Assembly: GCA_963837355.1 (NCBI GenBank)
Contig: CAWIMY010000007.1
Location: forward strand, 124,001 to 188,000
DNA length: 64,000 bases
Origin: Aureispira sp963837355
GTDB lineage: Bacteria; Bacteroidota; Bacteroidia; Chitinophagales; Saprospiraceae
Reading direction: 5' to 3'
This document shows positions 25,901 to 35,166 of the stretch, piece after piece (the stretch's first letter is position 1; each line of letters opens with the position of its first letter). The position numbers and the translations under genes are program-made. The notes beneath the pieces are model-generated. The model was not told where the DNA came from, made no database searches, and saw only the letters and a program-made list of their open reading frames with translations.

Positions 25901-27823
25901 ATGTGTAGAATTGTCGGCTTTTGGGCATTTAACCAACGCCCCGTTTACCCTTTGTCCGAAACCTTAGTGGCGATGCGGGATACCATGCAGCATGGTGGCC
26001 CCGATAGTGCAGGAGTATTTGAGGCTGCTGATACGGCTTTGGCTTTGGGACATCGCCGTTTGTCCATCTTGGATTTGAGCGCGGCGGGCCAGCAACCGAT
26101 GTTGTGGCAAGATTGGGTGTTGGTGTTTAACGGGGAGATTTATAATTTTGAAGAAATTCGCAAAGAACTCGTGCCCCTTGGCTATCAATTTGAAACGGAG
26201 ACGGATTCAGAAGTCTTGCTGAAAGCTTTTCAGGAGTGGGGGCAGGGCATGGTGCATCGCTTTCGGGGCTTTTTTGCTTTTGCGCTTTACAACCAAACGA
26301 CTCAAACACTGACGTTGTGCCGTGATCGTTTTGGGGTCAAGCCACTGTATTGGTATTGGAAAGATGGGCTCTTGCTTTTTGCCTCTGAACTAAAGGCTTT
26401 TCACGAGCATCCAGCGTTTGACAAAACCATCAACCCTGATGCCGTTTCGCTGTATTTGCAACAAGGGTACATTCCACATCCACATTGTATTTTTGAGTAT
26501 GCCCACAAGCTGCAAGCGGGGCATTTTATGACTTGGCAGGCCAATGGCGAGCATACGATTACGCCTTATTGGAGTCCGCGCGACACGTATGCAAACACGC
26601 GTCTAAGCAAACAATCGGAAGGCGAGTTGGTAGAAGAATTAGAAGCGTTATTGACGGAGAGTTTTGAATGGCGTATGGTGGCGGATGTTCCTGTGGGGGC
26701 TTTTTTGAGTGGGGGCATTGACTCGTCTATTGTAACAGCCTTGCTCCAGAAAAAACAAGGGCGGCAGCTTAAAACTTTTACCATTGGTTTTCATAACGAA
26801 GCGTACAACGAAGCGGGACATGCCAAGGCCGTGGCCACGCATTTGGGAACCGATCACCAAGAACTGTATTGCACGGAGGCACATTTTAAATCGGTCATTC
26901 CTTTGCTACCTGAATTGTACGACGAACCTTTTGGCGACAGTTCTTGTATTCCTACTTATTTGGTGTCCCAACTGGCGCGAGAAAGCGTGACCGTCAGTTT
27001 GTCCTCGGATGGCGGGGATGAAATTTTTGGCGGCTATACTAAGTACGAAGTCGCCAAACAATTTTACCCCAAAATAAAGCGTCTAGGCAAGCCGCTCCGC
27101 CGTACTTTGCGCCGCTTAGGACAAGGCATTGACCCCCTTTGGCTAGAGCGCAACAGCCACCGCCTCCCCGTTCTCAAAAACTACAAAAACGTTTCTAACA
27201 AATACCCCAAACTTCTAAATGCCCTAGCCGCTGACGATGTCTTGGACTTTTTCAATCGCTCCTCTATTTACCGTAGCCAAAGTGACCTCGCACGCCTGTT
27301 GCCCACGCATAAAAATCGCTACGAGAGCAGCCTACCCATTGAGGAGCAACGCCTCATCACTTACTTGGGTATGGTTGATATTGAAACCTACTTAGAGGGC
27401 GATATTATGACCAAAGTAGACCGCGCCACTATGGCCGTAGCGCTAGAAGGCCGCGATCCCTTTTTGGATCAATCGTTATTAGAATTTGGAATGAAGCTGC
27501 CCGATTCCTTGAAAATACGTGGCAAAGACAGCAAATACCTTCTGCGACAAGTATTGTACAAATATGTGCCGCAAGAACTTATTGAGCGCCCCAAACAAGG
27601 TTTTTCGATTCCTGTACAGCAGTGGCTGTTGGGGCACTTACAACCCGCGCTATTGGCACTAAAAGAAGACCAAGCTTTTGCGCAAGCTTTTCAGTTTGAT
27701 CAACGAGAATTAAGAGCCATCATAGAAAATTTTGTGGCGCAGCAACGGTATGTGAATCCGCATTTTATATGGTTTTTGTATACCTTGCATCAATGGTATG
27801 AGCGTTGGATAAAAGCCGACTAA
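25901..27823 (+). CDS. asnB: glutamine-hydrolysing asparagine synthetase
   Basis: This 640-residue protein carries the class II glutaminase domain: Cys2 nucleophile in MCRIVGFW, then RGPDS-like HGGPDSAG, LGHRRLSILDLS and FNGEIYN. The synthetase domain contains the ATP pyrophosphatase loop FLSGGIDSS and LSSDGGDEIFGGY. It makes asparagine from aspartate, glutamine and ATP. Members of this length in Bacteroidota and proteobacteria often sit in surface-polysaccharide clusters. A sugar epimerase gene follows 66 bases downstream, consistent with such a role; this is inference. Confidence 0.93.
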   Translation: MCRIVGFWAFNQRPVYPLSETLVAMRDTMQHGGPDSAGVFEAADTALALGHRRLSILDLSAAGQQPMLWQDWVLVFNGEIYNFEEIRKELVPLGYQFETETDSEVLLKAFQEWGQGMVHRFRGFFAFALYNQTTQTLTLCRDRFGVKPLYWYWKDGLLLFASELKAFHEHPAFDKTINPDAVSLYLQQGYIPHPHCIFEYAHKLQAGHFMTWQANGEHTITPYWSPRDTYANTRLSKQSEGELVEELEALLTESFEWRMVADVPVGAFLSGGIDSSIVTALLQKKQGRQLKTFTIGFHNEAYNEAGHAKAVATHLGTDHQELYCTEAHFKSVIPLLPELYDEPFGDSSCIPTYLVSQLARESVTVSLSSDGGDEIFGGYTKYEVAKQFYPKIKRLGKPLRRTLRRLGQGIDPLWLERNSHRLPVLKNYKNVSNKYPKLLNALAADDVLDFFNRSSIYRSQSDLARLLPTHKNRYESSLPIEEQRLITYLGMVDIETYLEGDIMTKVDRATMAVALEGRDPFLDQSLLEFGMKLPDSLKIRGKDSKYLLRQVLYKYVPQELIERPKQGFSIPVQQWLLGHLQPALLALKEDQAFAQAFQFDQRELRAIIENFVAQQRYVNPHFIWFLYTLHQWYERWIKAD

Positions 27824-27889
27824 GCAAGTGATTCGATCAGCCGATAACGACGCGTATTTTTATTCTAATAATTGACAACAACAATAACC

Positions 27890-28889
27890 ATGTACGATAG
27901 TGCTTACCACGAAGGTTCTTTAGCAGATAAAACAATTTTGATTACAGGCGGTGCGGGCTTTATTGGCTCCAATATCGTCACCTATTTACTAAAGTACCAA
28001 GTAGGAAAAGTACGGGTGTTGGACAATTTTTTGACCGGCCATCGAAGCAATGTTGATCCTTTTTTGAAGTACGACAACTATGAATTTATAGAGGGCGACA
28101 TTCGTGATTTGGAAACGTGCAAACGCGCTTGTGAAGGGGTAGATGTCATTTGCCACCAAGCGGCGATGGGGTCAGTACCGCGCTCTATTCGCGAGCCTTA
28201 CAACACAACCGCCCACAATGTAGATGGCTTTGTCAACATGTCTTTTGCGGCTTATGAAGCAGGGATAAAGCGCTTTGTTTACGCGTCCTCCTCCTCGGTG
28301 TATGGCGACGAGCCCAACTTACCCAAGGTCGAACACCGTATTGGCAAGCCGTTATCCCCTTACGCCATTACCAAGCTCTCCAACGAGTTGTTTGCAGAGA
28401 ATTTTGGCCGTTTGTACGACATGGAATTTGTGGGCTTCCGCTATTTTAATGTCTTCTGGTCCTCGCCAAAGTCCCAAGGGAGCTTACGCCGCTGTGATTC
28501 CTTTGTTTGCGGATGCTTGTTTCAAAGGCGAAGACGTTTACATTAATGGCGATGGTGGACAGACGCGCGATTTTACTTACGTAGAAAACGTCGTGCAAAT
28601 CAACATCAAAGCGCTATTGACGGATAACCAAGAAGCCTTGAACGAAGTCTACAATGTAGGTTGTGGTGGGCGATACAGTGTGTTAGAATTATTTGAGGGG
28701 GTCTGCAAAGCGGCAGGAGTACCTAACAAGAAACCCGTCCACCGTGCCCCTAGAGCAGGCGATATTCGCGATTCTCAAGCAAATATTGGCAAAGCACAGC
28801 GTTTGTTGGGCTACGATCCCCAGTTTGATTTTTATAAAGGACTGAGCAATACAGTCGATTATTTTCGCCAAATGCTTGTAGAAGAATAA
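27890..28889 (+). CDS. NAD-dependent sugar epimerase, frame interrupted near 28457
   Basis: This is an SDR-family nucleotide-sugar epimerase of the UDP-N-acetylglucosamine 4-epimerase type (WbpP/TviC-like). Visible are the NAD loop TGGAGFIGSNIV, GDIRDLETC, a Ser-rich YASSSSVYGDEP, the catalytic SPYAITK (Tyr-x3-Lys), and, after a +1 frame change, GPRQSPKGAYAAVIP, FTYVENVVQ and YNVGCGGRYSV. The shift lies at TTC-T-GGT (28454-28460); skipping T28457 gives the family sequence NVFGPRQ. The corrected protein is about 332 residues. The start is ATG 27890 (MYDSAYHEGSL). It follows asnB, probably in one operon for surface polysaccharide. Confidence 0.88.
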
Positions 28890-29095
28890 AAAATAGCTTT
28901 GTTTGTATAGAATTTGTTTTATTAGGAGCGGTCGTTTTTTAGAATAGCATTTGACGGTATTCTAGAAGAGGTACGCCCCTCCCATGTTCTCTCCTTGCAT
29001 TATATATTATCACAACTGGAGTTGTACAGGGATTAAAAAGAGACAACCCGTACCCAACTTACTGGCTCGCTTAAGCAACAAAGGCTCAGCAGTAG

Positions 29096-29404
29096 GGAGA
29101 ACTAGGAACACCTTTTCAGGGGGCTTGCGCCAACAATACCTTCACTGCGCTTGTTGCTAAAGAAGTGCGGCGTTCTTGGAAGGTTTATCCCAATCCCGCA
29201 CAGCAGCAATTGACAATAGAAGGGGACTATCGTATTCGCAACGTTTTTGTATACAATGCGTTAGGACAATTGGTGGATCAAGTGACTGGTGCGAGTTCTC
29301 TAATGACGCTGTCCGTGCAGGACTGGAAAGCAGGCTGGTATTTGTTAGCAATAGAAGAGGAAACAGGAGTCACCCCTCCTCAAAAAGTCATTATTCAACG
29401 CTAA
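29096..29404 (+). pseudogene. remnant of a T9SS-secreted protein, C-terminal sorting domain only
   Basis: The frame is open from 29096 (after TAG at 29093) to the TAA at 29402-29404. From about 29174 it encodes a type A sorting domain: SWKVYPNPAQQQLTIEG, VFVYNALGQLVDQV, DWKAGWYLLAIE and a final KVIIQR. About 25 residues upstream (ACANNTFTALVAKEVRRS) are still readable, but there is no signal peptide or start of a full gene. It is best read as the surviving 3' end of a deleted surface-protein gene. A GTG at 29165 could start a short peptide but would lack any export signal. Confidence 0.7.
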
Positions 29405-29479
29405 TAAAGCATAATTATAAGGCAAGATCGAAACTTTAAAGTAATTTTGCCGTATAACAGAATTCGAAAAACAACAACA

Positions 29480-29878
29480 ATGAGCGATTTACACGTACCC
29501 AACGAAATTTTACGCGTTTTCAAAGAATATTATCCTGATGTTTCTTTAAGTGAGGTAGAATGGGGCTGGGAAATACCCGCCAAGATTTATGAAGCGTCTT
29601 TTGACAATGGTGAGGTCGATTTTGAAGTAGAAATCACGGTAACAGGGCATTTATTGCTAACAGAAATTTCTATGGACATCGATGATTTGCCCGAAAATAT
29701 TGTCGCCTCTGCCAATGCGCACTTTGAAGACCACAGTATTGAAGAAGTGGCGATGGTACAATACAGCAATGGTGATATTTCTTACGAATTGGATCTCAAA
29801 TCTACCCAAACAGGAGAGGAATTTGAGGTACACTTTAGAGAGGACGGTGTCTTTATTGCCAAGGGGTACGATTTATAA
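29480..29878 (+). CDS. PepSY-like domain small protein
   Basis: This 132-residue acidic protein starts at ATG 29480 (MSDLHVPNEILRVFKEYYP). It contains the pattern of the Bacteroidota PepSY-like (beta-lactamase-inhibitor-like) family, apparently twice: VFKEYYPDVSLSEVEW ... YEASFDNGEVDFEVEIT, and FEDHSIEEVAMVQYSNGDISYELDL. No signal peptide is visible, unlike many relatives, which are periplasmic. A -7-like box (TAATTTTG at 29442-29449) lies 31 bases upstream. It is followed by the CpeT-like lipoprotein gene after 72 bases. The function is unknown. Confidence 0.7.
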   Translation: MSDLHVPNEILRVFKEYYPDVSLSEVEWGWEIPAKIYEASFDNGEVDFEVEITVTGHLLLTEISMDIDDLPENIVASANAHFEDHSIEEVAMVQYSNGDISYELDLKSTQTGEEFEVHFREDGVFIAKGYDL

Positions 29879-29950
29879 CCGACCTTCTTCCCCCACTCCA
29901 TCCTTCCCACTCCTAAATAACCTTATCACACGAATCAGAGGAGTCTATCT

Positions 29951-30658
29951 ATGAAATTATACACTAGCTTGCTTTTAGGAGCAAGCCTGGCCTTGATGAC
30001 GTTCACGGCCTGCAACAAAGAACAATACAACTATCTAGAGGTCAGTAAAAACCGCCAAGAGATAGCCGAGACAGAAAATCGGTTGGACAAGCTGTATTAT
30101 ATGTTTTTGGGCTTGTTTTCCAACAAATTGCAAGCGCGTCAAGAAAACTCGCCGCTCTATCGGAGCCAAGAGTTAATCGCGGTGCCCATCTGGCCCAAAC
30201 GTGGTGGCGAACGCTGGCTGTACATCTGTTGGCTTCAAGAAGACCGCCCCAATGACTTGTTATCACAAGAAGTCTGGAATTTTAAAAAACGCGACCGCGA
30301 AACCTTGGAAATCGTCATGTACGATTTGCCGAATAAGGATCGCTATACAGGGGACTGGCGCAAAAAAGAACCTTTGTCAAACTTAGATCCAGAGGATTTG
30401 ATTTACTATGAAGGCTGTACGGCTATTGTCAAGCGCGATGCTACCAACAGTTTTACCATTACAGGAGCTGCTTGCCAGCGCGACTTGTCGGATGTAATTA
30501 AGCACATAGAGGTACATGGAGTAGCCACCCCTGATTCAATCGTTTTTTATAATAAAATGCTAACGATTGATAAGGAAGCCTTGTTTTCTTATGAGAAAGG
30601 GCTGCGTTTTGAGCGGCAACCAAAGATTTTTCCGAAATACCTAGAGATAGACGAGTAG
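29951..30658 (+). CDS. CpcT/CpeT-like lipoprotein
   Basis: A lipoprotein leader (lipobox FTAC, Cys at about residue 21) precedes a domain with the layout of the CpcT/CpeT chromophore-lyase family: LYYMFLGLFSNKLQA, VPIWPKRGGERWLYICW, a middle QEVWNFKKRD ... IVMYDLP, the YYEGCTAIVKRD segment with a conserved Cys, then ITGAACQRDLSD. The length is 235 residues. In cyanobacteria these proteins attach bilins to phycobiliproteins. In non-phototrophs the role is unknown and probably involves binding another small molecule in the envelope. It is convergent with recG, 6 bases away. Confidence 0.75.
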   Translation: MKLYTSLLLGASLALMTFTACNKEQYNYLEVSKNRQEIAETENRLDKLYYMFLGLFSNKLQARQENSPLYRSQELIAVPIWPKRGGERWLYICWLQEDRPNDLLSQEVWNFKKRDRETLEIVMYDLPNKDRYTGDWRKKEPLSNLDPEDLIYYEGCTAIVKRDATNSFTITGAACQRDLSDVIKHIEVHGVATPDSIVFYNKMLTIDKEALFSYEKGLRFERQPKIFPKYLEIDE

Positions 30659-30664
30659 GGGGCG

Positions 30665-32774
30665 TTAGCTGATTTGGCCAAAGCCTTGCTTGCGTTGGCT
30701 GCGCTGCAATTCTTCCAATAAAGGGCGATGTTTGGGTAAGGCCAATTTGGGATCTTCTGCCAGAATTTTTTTGGCAATGTCTCGAGCTGCCCGCAAAATG
30801 TCGCCATCATCGACAATGCTTGCTAACTTAAGGTGGAGCACCCCCGATTGTTGGGTGCCTTCTAGGTTGCCAGGGCCGCGCAATTTGAGGTCGGCTTCAG
30901 AGATTTTAAAGCCATCGGTGGTTTCGCACATGATTTGCATCCGCGCGCGTCCGCCTGCCGAGAGCTTAAACCCTGTCATCAAGATACAATAGGCATCGCC
31001 ACCGCCCCGCCCGACGCGCCCGCGCAATTGATGCAATTGCGCCAAGCCAAACCGCTCGGCATTCTCAATCACCATAATACTGGCATTGGGGACGTTGACC
31101 CCTACTTCAATAACGGTTGTTGCCATGAGAATTTGTGTCTCCCCACGCGCAAAGCGCTGCATTTCGGCTTCTTTGTCCTTTGGTTTTTGACGGCCATGTA
31201 CAACGGAAATTTGGTACTTCGGCCTAGGAAATTCCCGCTCCATGGTCGCATAACCTTCCATCAAATCTTTGACATCCGCCAAACCGTCGTAGCTAGATTC
31301 TTCGATCAGCGGATAAACCACATATACTTGGTGGCCTTTGGCAATTTCTTCTTTCATGCGCCCAAAGGCTGCAAAGGCGTTGGCTTTCGTATTTGTGAAA
31401 GGTGTTGATGGGCTTTCGGCCAGGGGGCATTTCATCAATTACCGAAACATCCAAATCGCCGTAGGCGCTCATTGCCAACGTACGCGGAATCGGGGTGGCC
31501 GTCATGACTAAAATATGTGGTGGATTTACTGGGTTTTTGCGCCACATCCGTGCCCGCTGCACCACTCCAAAACGGTGTTGTTCGTCCACTACGACAAAAC
31601 CCAACTTCTTAAACAAAACAGGATCTTCGATCAAGGCGTGCGTACCAATCAACAAATTCACTTTGCCTGCTTCCAAGCTTTCTAGTACGCGTTTGCGGCG
31701 TTTGCCCTTCACGGTGCCCGTTAGAATTTCGATGTGGATGCCCAAGCCTTCGGCCATTTCTAAGAGCGATTGATAATGCTGCTGCGCCAGAATTTCAGTG
31801 GGTGCCATGAGCGCGGTTTGAAAACCGTTGTCTAAAGCAATTAAAAGGCACATAAAGGCGACGATGGTTTTGCCGCTGCCCACATCGCCTTGCAGTAAAC
31901 GGTTCATTTGGTGGCCGGTGGCAATGTCTGCCCGAATTTCTTTGATAACGCGTTTTTGGGCGCTGGTCAACTCAAATTTTAGGTTGTTATCATAAAAGGA
32001 CTGAAAATACTGCCCAATCCTAGGAAAAACAAAGCCTCGGATGCCAAGTTTTTTCTGCTCTTTGGTGTGCAGCATCCGCAGTTGCAAATAAAAAAACTCC
32101 TCAAACTTAATGCGGCGCTGGGCGTATTCGCACTGGCGTTTGTTGCGCGGGAAGTGAATGCCAATCCAAGCGTTGTAGCGACTGGGCAAGCGAAGGCTTT
32201 CAAGGAGGTAGTCGGGCAGGGTTTCGGGGATGCTGTTGCGCTCGGGGTGCAATTTGATAAAGAGATTGCGAAACAATCCCAACATACCTTTGCTATCAAG
32301 GCGCTTGTTACGCATTTTGTCAGTGGTCGAATAGAGCGGTTCTAGGGTGGGGGCATTGGCCTTTTTGGCTTCGCTGAGTAAGGTCATTTCGGGATGTACC
32401 ATGCTCACGTTATGGTTGAAAAGGGTGGGCTTTCCGTAAATGATGTATTCCATACCCACCTGTAGATTTTGTGCCCAACTCAAGCCTTTGAACCAAGTCA
32501 ATTCCATAAACCCCGTCTCGTCCCTAAATATCCCTGTCATGCGCCGTTTGCGGCCTTCTCCAATCGTTTGAATCCGCCGCAGAATCCCCTTGATTTGCAC
32601 ATACTCGCCCTCTTGCACCACATCTTTGATTTGGTGAAATTTAGTTTTATCAACGTAGCGATACGGATAATGTTGGAGCAATTGAATGACCGAAAAGATA
32701 CCGAGTTCTTTTTTTAGTACCTCAGCTTTGGCCGAGCCTACTCCCTTTAGGTATTCGATGGATTTATTCAGCAT
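30665..32774 (-). CDS. recG: ATP-dependent DNA helicase RecG, frame interrupted near 31373
   Basis: RecG remodels stalled forks and Holliday junctions. The wedge/OB domain is at the N-terminus (YVQIKGILRRI). Helicase motifs follow: RLLQGDVGSGKTIVA (Walker A), APTEILAQQH, VVVDEQHRFGV (DEQH) and MTATPIPRTLA. After HKYESQRL the frame shifts +1 at CTT-T-GCA (skipped base T on the minus strand, position 31373). The next frame continues AAFGRMKEEIAKGHQVYVVYPLIEES ... VGVNVPNASIMVIENAERFGLAQLHQLRGRVGRG. ESQRL is the family consensus. The corrected length is about 702 residues. A canonical promoter lies 35 bases upstream. Confidence 0.93.
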
Positions 32775-32808
32775 AAGGAATTAAACTACAAATAGCGTAA
32801 TCAATACA

Positions 32809-32840
32809 CAAAGATACAAAACCGTGCAACGGAAAACAAA
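32809..32840 (-). promoter_or_regulatory. canonical Bacteroidota promoter of recG
   Basis: On the minus strand TTTG (32837-32840), a 20-base spacer and TATCTTTG (32809-32816) match the consensus. The -33 box directly abuts the sod terminator hairpin. Confidence 0.75.
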
Positions 32841-32873
32841 AAAGTTTTCTCAGGACGTGCCCAAGAAAACTTT
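32841..32873 (-). terminator. terminator of the superoxide dismutase gene
   Basis: AAAGTTTTCT and AGAAAACTTT form a 10-base-pair stem, followed on the minus strand by TTTTG. It lies 39 bases after the sod stop. Confidence 0.78.
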
Positions 32874-32912
32874 TGTTGTTATTATGGTCGGTTGTCTTGC
32901 GACAAGACGGTA

Positions 32913-33521
32913 TTATTTGCGAGCGTCGTAGCGCTTTGATACTTCGTCCCAGTTGATGACGTTGAAGAAAGCTTCGACGTAGTCAGGGCGTTTGTTTTGG
33001 TAATTCAAGTAGTACGCGTGTTCCCACACATCCAAGCCCAAGATGGGGTAGCCGCCACAGCCTACACCAGGCATGAGGGGATTATCTTGATTTGGTGTGG
33101 AGCAAATTTCTAGTTGTCCACCTTCTTTGACACAAAGCCAAGCCCAACCTGATCCAAATTGTGTTTTGGCAGCATCGGAAAATTTAGTTTTGAAATCGTC
33201 GAAAGAGCCAAATGCTTTGTCGATAGCAGTAGCCAACGCACCAGCAGGTTTTCCGCCACCCTTAGGAGACATTACTTCCCAAAACAAGCTGTGGTTGAAG
33301 TGCCCACCACCGTTGTTACGGACAGCTTTGTTCTTCATATCTAAGTTTTTGAGGATATCCTCAATCCCTTTGCCAGCTAGATTGGTTCCTTCTACAGCGT
33401 TATTCAGGTTCGTGACATACCCGTTGTGGTGTTTGTCATGGTGAATAGTCATCGTTTCTTTGTCGATATGTGGAGTTAGGGCATCTTTTGCGTAAGGCAA
33501 ATCGGGTAATTTGAAAGCCAT
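32913..33521 (-). CDS. Fe/Mn superoxide dismutase
   Basis: This cytoplasmic superoxide dismutase has 202 residues. Metal ligands are visible: His27 in TMTIHHDKHHNGYV, a second His in GGHFNHSLFW, and Asp and His in LDVWEHAYY. The gateway Tyr and the C-terminal YLNYQNKRPDYVEAFFNVINW are typical. Whether the metal is iron or manganese cannot be decided from sequence by eye. It is a single gene between recG and a DUF3810 gene. Confidence 0.96.
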   Translation of the reverse strand: MAFKLPDLPYAKDALTPHIDKETMTIHHDKHHNGYVTNLNNAVEGTNLAGKGIEDILKNLDMKNKAVRNNGGGHFNHSLFWEVMSPKGGGKPAGALATAIDKAFGSFDDFKTKFSDAAKTQFGSGWAWLCVKEGGQLEICSTPNQDNPLMPGVGCGGYPILGLDVWEHAYYLNYQNKRPDYVEAFFNVINWDEVSKRYDARK

Positions 33522-33626
33522 AATTGGTTTGTTTTTATAGTTGATAAATGGTTAAACACTCTTAGAACAAGATAGGTTGTTTTTGGTTCAATTCAGGGAG
33601 CAATAGGGTTGAAAAGTAAGGATTAT

Positions 33627-34766
33627 TTATTGTGACAACCCTGTTCGTTTGCGCCAGCTAGAAACCAACAAGACCATGCGGTCATAGCTTTCTATGCCTT
33701 CCTCTACGCCCTGTACTTTCAAAAAAACATCGTAGACCGCAGGTTGCAAGAAAGGAATAAAGGGAGGGAAATTATCCATATTGGCATAAATAGCTTCGAT
33801 GTCGTTGTACATGCCTCGAGAGATCGTAGCGCGTTCTACTTGATAATCTTCTTCCGTCATAAATTCCATTAACGCGCCGTACACATAGCGCCAATACATC
33901 AAATAACCTGAATAACGAATCGCTGGATGCTCCGATTCTACACAAGCCATAAAGCCCCAGAAATTACAAACGGCCTCATCCCCAAATCCATAGCCGTGCG
34001 CTAGTTCGTGCGCCATCGTAAAGGGCTTAGAAATGGTATGTACGCCACCATCAATATTGCCTTCGCCGACAAAAGGAAAGTACACCCCTGAACTATTGAA
34101 ACGCAATAAGGTGCCAGGATATAGAAAACGTCCCCGTACTTGCCAACTGGTATCATAGCCATTTCGCGCCAGTACTTTTTTCAGCGATGCCCGCATGATC
34201 TCTTCCAAATTTTCAGGGTAGGCGGCTAGGGTTAAGGCATGGGTATCTTGGTGGGGAATTGCTTGGCGCGCTTGTATACAAGCGGTTTTAATGTACTGTG
34301 CTTCCGCCCAAATGCCTTGGTAATCCATCGCCTCAGGCACTTCCAATGCCAACTGCTCGCTCATCGGCACCCGCGCATAGTTGTAGCCCCACAACAACAA
34401 AAACCAAAAAACCAAGCCCATCAAAAAAGCGACAAAGCCCTTGAAGTAATTGCCCTCCTTAGGCAACCCCGCTTTGCGCCGCTGCCGATAATGGCGGTAA
34501 CGCCCTGCTGCTCCAATAAGCCACAGCCCCAATCCAATAAAAAACAAATACACCGCAGGAAAAGGCAACCAAGAAAAAAGGAGTCCTAGTCCCTCGTGCA
34601 ACCAAGGATACAGCCCCCGCGAATAAACCGCCTCGCACCACGTTGGCTGCCACGCAAACAGCAACCGAATGGCAATGGCAATGACTCCTAAGCCAATCCA
34701 AATGGTTTGGCGCTGGGAGCGAATAAGGAAAAAGGGGGATTCAGGGGGGGTGTGTTGGTCTGGCAT
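33627..34766 (-). CDS. DUF3810 membrane metalloprotease-like protein
   Basis: This 379-residue protein has three predicted N-terminal membrane helices (about residues 22-40, 60-85 and 108-125). A soluble domain follows with a zinc-protease motif HELAHGYGFGDEAVCNF (HExxH plus a downstream Glu), then YSGYLMYWRYVYGAL. This is the DUF3810 layout, common in Bacteroidota. The function is unproven; a membrane-anchored metallopeptidase is the natural inference. It follows the sod gene's start on the same strand after 105 bases, with no clear shared promoter. Confidence 0.85.
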   Translation of the reverse strand: MPDQHTPPESPFFLIRSQRQTIWIGLGVIAIAIRLLFAWQPTWCEAVYSRGLYPWLHEGLGLLFSWLPFPAVYLFFIGLGLWLIGAAGRYRHYRQRRKAGLPKEGNYFKGFVAFLMGLVFWFLLLWGYNYARVPMSEQLALEVPEAMDYQGIWAEAQYIKTACIQARQAIPHQDTHALTLAAYPENLEEIMRASLKKVLARNGYDTSWQVRGRFLYPGTLLRFNSSGVYFPFVGEGNIDGGVHTISKPFTMAHELAHGYGFGDEAVCNFWGFMACVESEHPAIRYSGYLMYWRYVYGALMEFMTEEDYQVERATISRGMYNDIEAIYANMDNFPPFIPFLQPAVYDVFLKVQGVEEGIESYDRMVLLVSSWRKRTGLSQ

Positions 34767-35166
34767 AGTGCGGTTGTGCTGTTGAGTGAACGTAGTAGGT
34801 GGTTGTAAGAACGGATTTTATGGGAGAAGGCTTATAGAAGCTAAACGAAAGTTGAAAAGGTAGGCTAGGGAACCCTTAATGGATTAAGTTGTTATTACAA
34901 AAGTCTCTTGATCTAAAAAGAGAAGTCTATCAAATACAGAATGCCCCCAAAATAGACTATTTTAACAATAGGGAGCCTTGTGTGTCTCTCTTGTTCTCTA
35001 ACTGGCAGCTCCTCAATACCTTTTACCAACAGAGGCTTAATCAGATGGTTTTACGAGAAGTACCAAATTTTATTTAAAGTAATTGCTTGCAATGGCTTCT
35101 TTTTTGCAGATTATTTTGATAATAGAGCCGCTTGTTTTTCTTTCTATTGCTAAATAAAATGATGCT
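34767..35166. other. divergent intergenic region, no gene seen
   Basis: The 400 A/T-rich bases between the DUF3810 gene and the secreted dikinase-like gene show no supported open frame, hairpin or consensus promoter. A small frame at 34889-35077 lacks any gene-like feature. Confidence 0.45.

Noticed and set aside
34889..35077. Short plus-strand frame before the dikinase-like gene
   Set aside because: Amino-acid composition is not gene-like, there is no ribosome-binding context, and no family is recognised.
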